From the NCBI RefSeq assembly GCF_002953215.1, contig NZ_CP026378.1, positions 1,656,540 to 1,720,539 of the forward strand: a DNA stretch of 64,000 nucleotides. Direction: 5' to 3'. Below are positions 45,627 through 54,526 of this stretch, in pieces. Source of the stretch: Mixta calida. Lineage in GTDB: Bacteria; Pseudomonadota; Gammaproteobacteria; Enterobacterales; Enterobacteriaceae. The notes below the pieces were generated by a model. The model did not search any database and had not been told where the DNA came from. It was given only the letters and a program-made list of their open reading frames with translations. How positions within the stretch are numbered: the stretch's first letter is position 1; each line of letters starts with the position of its first letter. Both the position numbers and the translations under genes were made by a program.

Positions 45627-46559
45627 ATGCATATGAATAGCAATGTAAACTCATCGACTGTTGCTCTGCTTTTTGCCGGGCAGGGTAATCCTGTTATTGG
45701 TATGGGAGCCGATCTGTGGGATATTAATAAAACCACAAAAGCGATTTGGGATTGTGCCAGCGATATAGCGGGTATCGATCTGCGCCGCTGCTGCTTAAAA
45801 GGGCCAATGAATAAGCTGATACAGACCAGGGTTCAGCAGCTTGCTGTGACGGCAATAAATATTTCACTCTATTCATTAATGCGAGGAAAGTTAGAGTCCG
45901 AGTCCATTGTGGCTTCCTGCGGTCATAGCGTTGGGGAATATAGCGCATTATACGCTGCTGGCGTTATTACTCTTGAGGCGCTCTTTAAAATGATCGACTT
46001 TCGCGCCAGGGTAATGGATGAGCTGAGTAAAGTTAACAGAGGCGCTATGGTGGCGGTAAAGGGCGTGGACTACCTGGCGATGCGTGATTTGCTGGCCCGC
46101 TCTGATATGGAGTTGGATATTAGTTGCGATAACAGTCGCCGCCAGCAGGTGATTGGCGGAGCCTTGCCCGCGTTGAGCCAGTTTTCACAGAAGCTGGTTG
46201 CCGACCGTTATGAAACGATGAAGCTGGGCGTTAGCGGTGCCTGGCATACGCGTCTGATGAGCGAAGGCGTTCAGCCTGTGAGAGATTTTCTGGCCGGTAT
46301 AAGCATCGAACAGCCTCAACATGAGGTAGTGATGAACGTAACCGGACGACCGGAAATGAACCCGCAAGAGATACGGGAAAATTTATCGCTGCATCTCACC
46401 CATACCGTGAAATGGACCGATTCGCTGGAATATTTGCTGATGCGTAAAGAGCCCGTTATGTTTATTGAAATAAGTAATAAAGCTTATCTGGGGCTGTTGC
46501 TGAATGATTTCTCTTCTTTTTCAGCGCAGCTGTCATTGCATTGCAGAAAAATAATCTGA
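45627..46559 (+). CDS. Malonyl-CoA:ACP transacylase (FabD-like)
   Basis: The 310-residue acyltransferase has GHSVG (99-103, Ser101), catalytic His207 (GAWHTRLM) and the carboxylate-binding Arg in the DFRARVMDE stretch. The N-terminal LLFAGQGNPVIGMG matches FabD. It loads malonyl units on the island ACP and is equivalent to CylD in cyl clusters. Confidence 0.92.
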   Translation: MHMNSNVNSSTVALLFAGQGNPVIGMGADLWDINKTTKAIWDCASDIAGIDLRRCCLKGPMNKLIQTRVQQLAVTAINISLYSLMRGKLESESIVASCGHSVGEYSALYAAGVITLEALFKMIDFRARVMDELSKVNRGAMVAVKGVDYLAMRDLLARSDMELDISCDNSRRQQVIGGALPALSQFSQKLVADRYETMKLGVSGAWHTRLMSEGVQPVRDFLAGISIEQPQHEVVMNVTGRPEMNPQEIRENLSLHLTHTVKWTDSLEYLLMRKEPVMFIEISNKAYLGLLLNDFSSFSAQLSLHCRKII

Positions 46560-46574
46560 TATGAAGGTGCTGTT

Positions 46575-47576
46575 ATGAGTCCCGATTATTTTAAATTTAT
46601 ACGCTATCATGACAAGAGATTGATCCTTATTCTTTATCTTGTTCTTTTTATGCTGCTGGGTTTTTACTGGAAAAATAATGGCTATTCACTAACGCGACAG
46701 GATACGTGGCTTATCAGCGGCATCGTGGCAATCGTATTTTTCAACCTTATTTGTGAACTTAAAGCCTGGTGGATGTATAAGTATGTCCTGAAAAGCATAG
46801 ACTTTGAATTTTTCACTGGCAAACGCTGCTCCACAATAGAAAAAATAGCCAGCACACCGCTGGCAGGCGGTTTTATCGCTTACTTTATTACCTGGTTAAC
46901 CATTCAGGCTGCTTTTTTTGTTTCTGAGAAGCTGGAGAGTGTTTTTGGCCTGCTGCTTCTGCTGCCGCTCTTTTTATATCTTATCTACAGACGATTAAGA
47001 ATCTGTTATATCAAACAGGTAATCATGCAAGAGGAGCATAACACGCGTTATAAAACTCTTTATCAGGCGCTCAGCCATTACATTTTACTCAGCCTGGCAT
47101 TAAATGTGTTAACTATTAGTCCGCTGAAAAACAATGCCGACTTTTCTTTAAATGAGGGGTGGCTCTCGGCGCGACTGATTATTGCGATGTTTATTCTTTG
47201 CGCTATCGTTCTGGCTATAGATCTGATTTTTTCCTGCCGCTCCAGACGTTATGTTCTTTTGGGTAAGTTGTTTCTGAAAGAGATTGAAATCACCTCGCCG
47301 GCTGCTGTCCCCTGTGCTTCGTTGTACGCTAAACCCGTCGTGCTCAGAATACTCTTTTTGTTGATCGTACAGTTTGCATGGATTTTACTTCTCAATGTCG
47401 TGCTTACCCTGCTGGAGTGGAACCTTCCGTTTGAAGTTTATTACCTGTTCTGCTTCTTTCCGGCAGGTGGATACTATTGCCTGCATTTATGCTGGCTATG
47501 GCGCACCGATTATCTTGCAGCATGTGATATGTACCTGCGCTGTAATGTAATCAGCAAGCGCTCTGGTTTCTGGTAG
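46575..47576 (+). CDS. Polytopic membrane protein of unknown function
   Basis: The 333-residue protein has about eight membrane segments and a Lys/Arg-rich first loop. No conserved catalytic motif was recognised. It follows the transacylase by 15 bp after AAGGTG, so belongs to the same unit and is its last gene. It could be a membrane acyltransferase-like or tailoring/transport factor, but nothing in the sequence proves this. Confidence 0.7.
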   Translation: MSPDYFKFIRYHDKRLILILYLVLFMLLGFYWKNNGYSLTRQDTWLISGIVAIVFFNLICELKAWWMYKYVLKSIDFEFFTGKRCSTIEKIASTPLAGGFIAYFITWLTIQAAFFVSEKLESVFGLLLLLPLFLYLIYRRLRICYIKQVIMQEEHNTRYKTLYQALSHYILLSLALNVLTISPLKNNADFSLNEGWLSARLIIAMFILCAIVLAIDLIFSCRSRRYVLLGKLFLKEIEITSPAAVPCASLYAKPVVLRILFLLIVQFAWILLLNVVLTLLEWNLPFEVYYLFCFFPAGGYYCLHLCWLWRTDYLAACDMYLRCNVISKRSGFW

Positions 47577-48007
47577 CGTCAGCTTTTTTGAACAAAGGGG
47601 CAGGGAAGCTGGCAGCCAGCCCAAAAGCGTCAGCGGGCGGTAGGCTGCGTCAGGGTATGAGGTTACGGTTAAGTCTGTTCTCCTTTCAGGAAACCCATCT
47701 ATACTTATGGCGCCTTTCATACCAGGCGGCTGACGCAGACATTTACCCGGCTGCCGGCAGAGTTTGCTGTCGGTGTGAAAAGCGCGCAGTTGAAGCAGGG
47801 GCCGGAGCCGTGCCGCCCCGGAGAAGGAAAGGCTCTAAAAAAATTTAACTTCAGGGGGTTGCCAACCTCATTAAGTTAGTCCATAATGCCGTCCATCAGA
47901 TGAGGGAAGGCGAAAAAACTTCTCGAATCAAGGAGTTAGCAGCGAAAATTGGTTGCTTCTCATACAGAATTTAGATTGTCCGGTTGCGGGTAATCATACG
48001 GAATAAA
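47577..48007. other. Right edge of the island, possible gene remnants
   Basis: There are 430 bp without a clear gene. A frame at 47898-47972 reads MREGEKTSRIKELAAKIGCF-like residues and could be a decayed coding tail. No strong cysT promoter could be identified. No direct repeat of the glyW 3' end is visible. Confidence 0.4.
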
Positions 48008-48081
48008 GGCGCGTTGGCAGAGTGGCCATGCAGCGGATTGCAAATCCGTCCACCTCGGTTCGACTCCGGGACGCGCCTCCA
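48008..48081 (+). tRNA. cysT: tRNA-Cys (anticodon GCA)
   Basis: The 74-nt tRNA has GGCGCGT/ACGCGCC acceptor, anticodon loop TTGCAAA and encoded CCA. It is followed 11 bp later by tRNA-Leu, the cysT-leuZ pair of E. coli. Confidence 0.97.
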
Positions 48082-48092
48082 ATTTACACCCT

Positions 48093-48179
48093 GCCCGGGT
48101 GGTGAAATCGGTAGACACAAGGGATTTAAAATCCCTCGGCTGTATGGCTGTGCGGGTTCAAGTCCCGCCCCGGGCACCA
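48093..48179 (+). tRNA. leuZ: tRNA-Leu (anticodon UAA)
   Basis: The 87-nt class II tRNA has GCCCGGG/CCCGGGC acceptor, anticodon loop ATTTAAA, long variable arm and CCA end. Confidence 0.97.
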
Positions 48180-48223
48180 TCGAACATACCGAATAAAATC
48201 AAAGCAATAAGCAGTGATGTCGT

Positions 48224-48247
48224 AACCGCCCAAGGGCGGTTTTTTTG
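48224..48247 (+). terminator. Terminator after leuZ
   Basis: AACCGCCC (48224-48231) and GGGCGGTT (48234-48241) form a stem followed by T's. Confidence 0.9.
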
Positions 48248-48608
48248 TTTTTGTCGATTCTTTCCTGACAAATTGTAAAAACCTGTAGGCGCACAAAGAT
48301 ACGAGCAAACCACCATCATCCCGGCGTCAGTCACTCTTAATAATAGTTACAACATACTAATAAGCGATGCTTCTCGGTTTCAGCAGCATGAAAAGAAAGG
48401 CTTAACAGGGGCTGAAAGGGCGCAGATTGATAAGCGACAAAAGAGAAAAGCGCAGAAAGCGCATAATAGCGCTTTCCTTAACTTGTCCGTTTGGTCATCT
48501 CTTTATGACAGCGCCGGTTCGCTGCGAAAAAGAAGATAAACGATTCAGGGCCTGCCCGGCCTGATGCGCCGCCGCAGGCGATATCTTAACTTTCTGTCGT
48601 AAGTCACT
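48248..48608. other. Intergenic region before the DUF1275 gene
   Basis: No gene is seen. The clear structure is the inverted repeat GAAAGCGC-ATAATA-GCGCTTTC (48455-48476) with no T-run, so it is a possible operator or mRNA hairpin rather than a terminator. Confidence 0.5.
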
Positions 48609-49327
48609 ATGTTAATTTGTCAGGATGAGGCCAGAACATTTGTCACCGACAGTCGACTGGCCGCTACGCTCGCGCTGGTGGCAGGCGCGCTGAATACCGC
48701 CGCTTTTGAGGCGGTAGGCTTCTTTTCGGCCAATATGACCGGCAACGTCTCCTCGCTCTCCGAGCGGCTGGCGCGCAGTGAGCTGCCGGTCGCATTCTTT
48801 TTTCTCGAAATTGTCTGCCTGTTTATTCTCGGCTCCGCCTTTTCGACGCTGCTGATTAATCAGGGTCGACGTCACGGCATTCGTTCCGTATATGCGATCA
48901 ATATTCTGCTGGAGGCGCTGCTGTTGATGCTGCTGGGCTGGGTCGAAGCCTGCTTTACGGCTCTCTCCTCCGGTACGCTGATGATCCTTAGCCTGAGCTT
49001 TTTGATGGGCCTGCAAAATGCCGTTGTAACGCGGATCTCCAATGCGCGCGTGCGCACCACTCACGTTTCAGGAACCGCGACCGATATCGGTATTGAGCTG
49101 GCGATGCTGATCGACATTGTGCGACGCCGGGAATCACCGGAGTATGCGCCGGTTTATCTGCAACGGCTGCTGCTGCATGGCGCGACGTTAACAGCGTTTT
49201 TACTGGGCGGAGTCGGGGGATAGGGCTTTATCGTCTGACTGGCGAGGCGTTTCTGCTGGTTATCGGCGCGCTGCTGGCGTTGCTGGCGCTGGGCTCTCTC
49301 TGTAAAGCCCGGCGCCAGCGCACGTAA
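48609..49327 (+). pseudogene. DUF1275 (YoaK-like) membrane protein, frameshifted
   Basis: The first 204 codons encode a DUF1275 protein (about six helices; SANMTGNVSSLSE and LSFLMGLQNAVVTRI are typical), stopping at TAG 49221-49223. Right before it is a G5 run (49215-49219). Adding one G continues the reading in the plus-two frame as GIGLYRLTGEAFLLVIGALLA and on to TAA at 49325-49327. That gives the last membrane helix and Arg-rich end expected of the family. So this is a one-base deletion, a slippage site or a sequencing error. Confidence 0.75.
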
Positions 49328-49361
49328 CAGAAACCGCCGTGCGCGGCGGCCTCTGATCCCT

Positions 49362-50864
49362 TTAGAGTGTGCCGCTCAGGCGACGATGGAATTCGCTGCT
49401 GCGCGTATCCAGGCCGATGATGGTGACCTTCGCCTGGTAGCGCTGATAGCGATTTTCAATGGCGTCGAGCGCCGCCACGCTGGAGGCATCCCAGATCTGC
49501 GCATGGGTTAAATCGATAGTCACATCCTGCGGATCGTGCGCATAGTCGAAATGCTCGAACAGATCGTTGCTGCTGCCGAAAAACAGCGGCCCGCGCACGA
49601 GGTAACGCACCGATTCGCCATCGGCGCTCAGCTGCCGCTCGGCATGAATCACATGCGCCACGCGGCGGGCAAACAGCAGAATAGCGAACAGGACGCCGCC
49701 AACGACGCCAATCGCCAGGTTGCCGGTCCAGACGGTTGCCGCAACCGTCAGCGCCATGGTTACCGTTTCCGACAGTGGAATGCGCTTCAGCGTGGCAGGT
49801 TGCAGGCTGTGCCAGTTAACGGTCTTCAGCGCCACGATCATCATAATGCCCGCCAGCACTACCATCGGGATTTGCGCCATCAGGGCGCTGAGGCCGGTCA
49901 CCAGTAACAGCAGCACCAGCGCGGCCGCCACGGTTGATACGCGGGTGCGCGCTTTGCCCAGCTCGACGTTCACAATTGTCTGACCGATCATCGCGCAGCC
50001 GGCGATACCGCCATAAAAGGCGGCAAGGATATTACCTACGCCGAGTCCCCAGCACTCACGACGTTTGCTGGAGGGCGTATCGGTCAGGTCGTCGACCAGC
50101 TTCGCGGTTAACAGCGACTCCATCAGGCCCACCAGCGCGATGCTTATCGCGGTCGGCCAGATAATCTGCAACGTGGCGAGGTTAAGCGGCACGGCCAGCT
50201 GATTCAGACCGGGCAGTCCAGCCTGCATCGGGCCTTCGTCGCCGACGTTCGGCACATGCAGCCCGCAGAAGATGGCGATGGCGGTAATCACCACGATCGC
50301 CACCAGCGGGGAAGGGACGCTTTTCAGCAGGCGCGGCAGCAGCAGTACGATAGCCAGCGTCAGCGCGAACAGCAGCCATACCGGCAGCGACTGCCCCCAG
50401 ACGTGCGGCACCTGGGCAAAGAAAATCAACACGCCCAGCGCATTAACAAAGCCGAGCATCACCGAACGGGGAATATAGCGCATCATGCGCGCCAGCCCGG
50501 CGAGGCCGAACAAAATCTGTATCACGCCGCCCAGCAGCACGGCGGGCATAATGTACTCAACGCCGTGCGCGCGCACCATTGGGCCAATCACCAGCGCCAC
50601 CGAACCGGCGGCAGCCGTCACCATCGCGGGACGTCCGCCCAGCAGAGAGAGCGTCAGCGCCAGCACCACCGAGGCGATCAGGCTCACTTTCGGATCAACC
50701 CCGGCAATAACGGAGAAGGAGATCACTTCCGGGATCAGCGCCAGCGCGGTAATCACGCCGGCCAGACACTCGCGCGTCAGTAATTTCGGCGAACGTAGCA
50801 CGCGGGCAACGGTTAACTCGCTGTCGACGTGCTTTGCCTCGCGCGTCGCAGAAGGGGTAGTCAT
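49362..50864 (-). CDS. SulP-family anion transporter with STAS domain
   Basis: This 500-residue protein has about 12 membrane segments (sulfate transporter domain, 35-390) and a C-terminal STAS domain (about 410-500; ITIDLTHAQIWDASSVAALDAI). SulP proteins carry sulfate, bicarbonate or dicarboxylates; the substrate here is not determined. GGRPAMVTAAAGSVALV lies in the substrate-binding region. Confidence 0.9.
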   Translation of the reverse strand: MTTPSATREAKHVDSELTVARVLRSPKLLTRECLAGVITALALIPEVISFSVIAGVDPKVSLIASVVLALTLSLLGGRPAMVTAAAGSVALVIGPMVRAHGVEYIMPAVLLGGVIQILFGLAGLARMMRYIPRSVMLGFVNALGVLIFFAQVPHVWGQSLPVWLLFALTLAIVLLLPRLLKSVPSPLVAIVVITAIAIFCGLHVPNVGDEGPMQAGLPGLNQLAVPLNLATLQIIWPTAISIALVGLMESLLTAKLVDDLTDTPSSKRRECWGLGVGNILAAFYGGIAGCAMIGQTIVNVELGKARTRVSTVAAALVLLLLVTGLSALMAQIPMVVLAGIMMIVALKTVNWHSLQPATLKRIPLSETVTMALTVAATVWTGNLAIGVVGGVLFAILLFARRVAHVIHAERQLSADGESVRYLVRGPLFFGSSNDLFEHFDYAHDPQDVTIDLTHAQIWDASSVAALDAIENRYQRYQAKVTIIGLDTRSSEFHRRLSGTL

Positions 50865-51041
50865 AATTTGCAGGCTCTTATTGTCTTAACAGGATGCGGC
50901 AGCGCGCACTGTAAATCTGAAAGGGATAAATTGTCCGGGCAGGACAAGCGCGATATGTTAACGGTTATTGTTCGCTGACACCAGTTTCAGGCTCCGTCCG
51001 ACCATGGTGAAAACGCACGTTTATCAGCCAGAGGAAAAAAG

Positions 51042-51431
51042 ATGCAGCTACGCATTGCCAGACCGGTCAGCGATTTACGTCATAGCCAGCAACTTTACTG
51101 TCAGGGATTGGGCATGCAGCTGCTGGGGGCGTTCAGCGATCATCAGGGGCACAGCGGCGTGATGCTCGGCTACGCGGATGAAAGCTGGCATCTCGAATTT
51201 ACGCAGTGTCTTCATCACCCCGCCGCGCCTGTTTCAACCGAGGAAGATTTGCTGGTGCTCTGGCTGCCTGAGGAGCCGCTATGGCTGGCGCGCTGTCAGG
51301 CTATGCGGGCAGCTGGTTTCCAGGCGATTAACCCCTTTAATCCTTACTGGAAAACCGCCGCCCGCACGTTTATTGATGGAGACAACTACCGCACGGTGGT
51401 GCGTCTCGGCTGCTGGCCGCCGGTTAGCTGA
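51042..51431 (+). CDS. VOC (glyoxalase/bleomycin-resistance fold) protein, YycE-like
   Basis: The 129-residue protein has a VOC fold: RIARPVSDLRHSQQLYCQGLGMQLLG at the N-terminus and FIDGDNYRTVV at the end are typical. Possible metal ligands His and Glu are visible (HLEFTQ), but the activity is unknown. Its 3' end overlaps the convergent ymgB-like gene by 8 bp. 50865-51041 holds no gene. Confidence 0.8.
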   Translation: MQLRIARPVSDLRHSQQLYCQGLGMQLLGAFSDHQGHSGVMLGYADESWHLEFTQCLHHPAAPVSTEEDLLVLWLPEEPLWLARCQAMRAAGFQAINPFNPYWKTAARTFIDGDNYRTVVRLGCWPPVS

Positions 51432-51684
51432 GAATATCGTCTTCGGTCTTATGGACCACCAGCTCCAGAACGTGACGGTAAATATCGAGCATTACTACGT
51501 CGCTTTCCAGCTCCAGTCGCTGAATAAGCCTGGCGATGATCGCTTTGTTGGTAATCGGCTGGCCAGCCTGGAGGATCTCAGCCACTACAGTGCCAAGAAT
51601 TTCCATCTCATTAATGGCCGCGGTTTCCTGCGCATTAAAGTAATCAGCAATTTCTCTGTCAGTCTGAGGTGTCATAGTCTGCAT
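51424..51684 (-). CDS. YmgB/AriR-family biofilm/acid-resistance regulator
   Basis: The 86-residue all-helical protein is similar to E. coli YmgB (AriR): helix 1 near 30-40 (LGTVVAEILQAGQPITNKAIIARLIQ) and RHVLELVV at the end. In E. coli these small proteins link to the Rcs system, biofilm and acid resistance. Alignment by eye only, so the symbol is withheld. Confidence 0.75.
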   Translation of the reverse strand: MQTMTPQTDREIADYFNAQETAAINEMEILGTVVAEILQAGQPITNKAIIARLIQRLELESDVVMLDIYRHVLELVVHKTEDDILS

Positions 51685-51822
51685 TTCAGTCCTCTTTAAC
51701 GCGGCCAGCGCGCGTTAAGGCTTATTGTATCAAGACGATATCGGCCGGTAAGGTCGACCGGGTTTTAAGGGGTACAAGCAACGCAACGATGCCAAAACAG
51801 GATGCAACACATCCTTCAGACG

Positions 51823-51950
51823 AAAAAAAACCTCTGAAGGTGGAAATCCGAGTTAAACACCTTCAGAGGCGACGCAAATGCATCATTCGTTACAGAGCCG
51901 TTATCAGGCTCAGCGGTAAAGTTATACAGAAACATCAAAGTTGTACAAAG
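51823..51950 (-). ncRNA. Candidate small RNA
   Basis: Minus-strand terminator: perfect 12-bp arms CCTCTGAAGGTG / CACCTTCAGAGG (51831-51842 and 51858-51869, 15-nt loop) followed by eight U. A -10 TATAAT (plus-strand 51957-51962, ATTATA) lies upstream with a weak TTTTTA -35 at 17 bp. This predicts a transcript of about 125 nt with no supported ORF. No known enterobacterial sRNA was recognised. Confidence 0.5.
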
Positions 51951-51962
51951 GTTGATTATACA

Positions 51963-52407
51963 TATTGTGCTATTTATTAAAAATCATATAGTTAAATTAC
52001 TAATTAATTATTCAGAACTTATACAAAATCCCTAAAAAAGTATTTAGATTGCAACATTTGCCAAACTCTTCTTTAGGTCAGTTAATTTTTTCCATAATTT
52101 GAGAATGTTCTGAAGGTCGCCTGCGCCTGAAAATCGCGTGTTTCACTGACAAAATCGCCATCTTACTTTGCGCGGCAAATTATCTTTCGTCTAACATTTT
52201 AGAAGAGATACGGGATAAGGCCAGTCGAAGAAAACATCGCTAGCGGTTTGGCTGCATGGAGGCTCGCATGTCGTGCTGTTAACGATGCAGGCGATGCCAT
52301 TTTTTGCACAACAATACGCCATGTGCATTCTTCACAATCCTGTGCCTCAGCGCCTATACTTAACTACGGCGATTTACATTGAAGTCTAATCATTAGGTGC
52401 CTATATT
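51963..52407. other. AT-rich region before the marR-type gene
   Basis: No gene is supported. The proximal part probably contains the promoter of the efflux operon; a short 62-codon frame over 51789-51980 looks spurious because it crosses the terminator hairpin. Confidence 0.5.
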
Positions 52408-52836
52408 TTGGATTCCCAACAGCGTTTCTCCCGTCTGCTGCATCTCGCTGCGCATGCCTGGCGTTTGGCGATCGATCGACGGCTGAAAGAGAGCGGCCTC
52501 AGCATGAACAGCTGGCTGGCCGTGGCGACGCTGGCCAGCGAAAGCGAACCCATGACGCAAAAAGCGCTGGCGCAGGTACTGGGCCTAGAAGAGGCGAGCG
52601 TGGTGCCGCTGGTGGATCGTCTGGTGGCGCAGCAGCTGGTTGAGCGCTCGCAGCCGGAAGAAGATCGCCGCAAGCGTCTGTTGCTGGTTACTGAGCAGGG
52701 CAACGCGCTGTTCAATAAGGTCAAAGTGGAAACGGATCGGCTGCGCGGCGAGCTGCTGGCGGATATCGACAGGGACGAGCTGGCGATAGCCCAACGGGTA
52801 TTGCAACAGTTGCTGGATAAGACAGGAACGCTCTGA
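52408..52836 (+). CDS. MarR-family regulator of the efflux operon
   Basis: The 142-residue winged-helix protein starts at TTG, with no in-frame ATG before the DNA-binding domain. HTH is at about 50-75 (TQKALAQVLGLEEASVVPLVDRL) and the wing at 83-95 (PEEDRRKRLLLVTEQG). It immediately precedes the transporter genes, so it probably represses them until a drug or phenolic ligand binds. Confidence 0.88.
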   Translation: MDSQQRFSRLLHLAAHAWRLAIDRRLKESGLSMNSWLAVATLASESEPMTQKALAQVLGLEEASVVPLVDRLVAQQLVERSQPEEDRRKRLLLVTEQGNALFNKVKVETDRLRGELLADIDRDELAIAQRVLQQLLDKTGTL

Positions 52837-52837
52837 C

Positions 52838-54526
52838 GTGGCGAAATCAAATCCCTACGCGCCGCGACAGTGGCAGCCGCATGAAAAGCCGATGCTGCCC
52901 GGCTCGCCTTCGACGCCGCTTCACCCCGCTCATAAGCGCATCGCCTTCGGGCTGGTGGGGCTGCTGATTACGTTGACCGGTGCGCTCAGTAACGCGCTGG
53001 TAACCGCGAACCTGACCAACCTGCAGGGCACCTTTGGCGCTTATTCCAACGAGATCGCCTGGTTGCCCGCCGTCTATGTAATGGGCAACATTTCTATCAA
53101 CCTCTTACTGGTAAAGTTTCGCCAGCAGTTTGGCCTGCGCATTTTTACGGAAGCCTTTTTGCTGCTCTACGTGCTGGTGGCTTTCTTTCACCTGTTCGTT
53201 AACGATCTCAGTTCAGCGATCATTGTGCGCGCCGCGCACGGTATGGTGGCGGCCGCGCTCAGTTCGCTGGGCATTTATTATCAGGTGCAGGCATGGCCGG
53301 CGAAGCACCGCCTTAAGGCGCTGGCGATCGGCATCGGTGGTTCGCAGCTGGCGATACCGCTGGCGCGGCTGTTTTCGTCAGAGCTGTTGCAGCTCGAAGA
53401 GTGGCGTGGCCTCTATCTGTTTGAGCTGGGGCTGGCGGTGGTGGCGCTGGGCTGCGTGTTGATTTTGAAATTGCCGCCCAGCGACCGCAGCAAAGTTTTC
53501 GAAAAGATGGATTTCGTCACCTTTATTCTGATGGCGCCGGGCATGGCGCTGCTCTGCGGCGTGCTGTCGCTGGGGCGCATCGAGTGGTGGTTCACCACGC
53601 CCTGGCTCGGCATCTGCCTGGCGCTGTCATTGCTGTTGATCGTCAGCGCCATCGTACTGGAGCACAACCGCGCCAATCCGCTGATCAATACGCGCTGGCT
53701 GAGCAGCGGCGCGATCGTCAGGCTCGGCATCGTAATGATCATGATGCGCGTGGTGCTGGCGGAGCAGAATACCGGCGCCATCGGCTTTTTACAGCAGGTG
53801 GGCCTGATCAACGATCAGCTGCATGGCCTGGCGCTGGCGATCGTCAGCGGCGTGGCGCTGGGCATCGCCGCCAGCGCATTGACCCTGAAGCCCGCGCACT
53901 TCAGCTGGCCGATCGTTATCTCGCTGCTGATTATGATGGTCGCGTCGCTGATGGATGCGCACGCCAATCCGTTGACCCGTCCGCATGATATGTACCTTAG
54001 CCAGTTTCTGCTGGGCTTCAGCAGCTCGTTCTTTATGGCGCCCGCCATGCTGTTGGGCATCGGCAGCGTCGTCGCGCAGCCGAAAAACCTGGTGAGCTTC
54101 GTGGTGCTGTTCGGAATGAGCCAGAACCTGGGCGGCCTGATCGGTTCGGCGATGCTGGGCACCTTTCAGATTTGGCGCGAAAAATATCACTCCAGCCTGC
54201 TGGGCGATCAACTTTCGCTGCTCGATCCCAACGTCACCGATCGCCTGAGCCAGTACAGCAGCCTGTTCGGCAGCCAGCTGAACGACGCCACGCTGCTCAG
54301 CGCGCAGGCGGTCGCTCAGCTGCAAAGCGTCGCCACGCTGCAGGCGAACGTGCTGGCCTGGAACGATACCTATTTACTGACCGCAGGGATGGCGTTTTGC
54401 ACGCTGGCGTGGGTGCTCTGGCGCCTGATGCGTCAGCGCATCCTCACCCGGCGCCAGCAGCGACGCGACGCCGCCGCCGCGGCGCAACCTGTTACGGCAA
54501 CCTCTGAAAGCATGGAGAAACAATGA
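52838..54526 (+). CDS. MFS multidrug exporter (EmrB/DHA2-like)
   Basis: The 562-residue protein starts at GTG 1 bp after the regulator stop, with 13-14 membrane segments in a DHA2-like layout. It exports hydrophobic compounds with the fusion protein encoded next. The N-terminal cytoplasmic segment of about 35 residues is Pro-rich. The substrate is unknown. Confidence 0.87.
   Translation: MAKSNPYAPRQWQPHEKPMLPGSPSTPLHPAHKRIAFGLVGLLITLTGALSNALVTANLTNLQGTFGAYSNEIAWLPAVYVMGNISINLLLVKFRQQFGLRIFTEAFLLLYVLVAFFHLFVNDLSSAIIVRAAHGMVAAALSSLGIYYQVQAWPAKHRLKALAIGIGGSQLAIPLARLFSSELLQLEEWRGLYLFELGLAVVALGCVLILKLPPSDRSKVFEKMDFVTFILMAPGMALLCGVLSLGRIEWWFTTPWLGICLALSLLLIVSAIVLEHNRANPLINTRWLSSGAIVRLGIVMIMMRVVLAEQNTGAIGFLQQVGLINDQLHGLALAIVSGVALGIAASALTLKPAHFSWPIVISLLIMMVASLMDAHANPLTRPHDMYLSQFLLGFSSSFFMAPAMLLGIGSVVAQPKNLVSFVVLFGMSQNLGGLIGSAMLGTFQIWREKYHSSLLGDQLSLLDPNVTDRLSQYSSLFGSQLNDATLLSAQAVAQLQSVATLQANVLAWNDTYLLTAGMAFCTLAWVLWRLMRQRILTRRQQRRDAAAAAQPVTATSESMEKQ

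Noticed and set aside
36008..46559. Aryl-polyene (APE) cluster
   Set aside because: There is no ammonia-lyase/acyl-ligase starter enzyme, MMPL exporter or lysophospholipid acyltransferase; the GcvT-like and fused KS-CLF genes fit cyl-type clusters better.
47496..47848. Two ORFs at the island right edge (74 and 86 residues)
   Set aside because: Opposite-strand frames with low-complexity Arg/Ala composition and no recognisable domain.
51789..51980. 63-residue basic ORF on plus strand
   Set aside because: It crosses the perfect terminator hairpin, lacks a ribosome binding site and shows no protein-like pattern.
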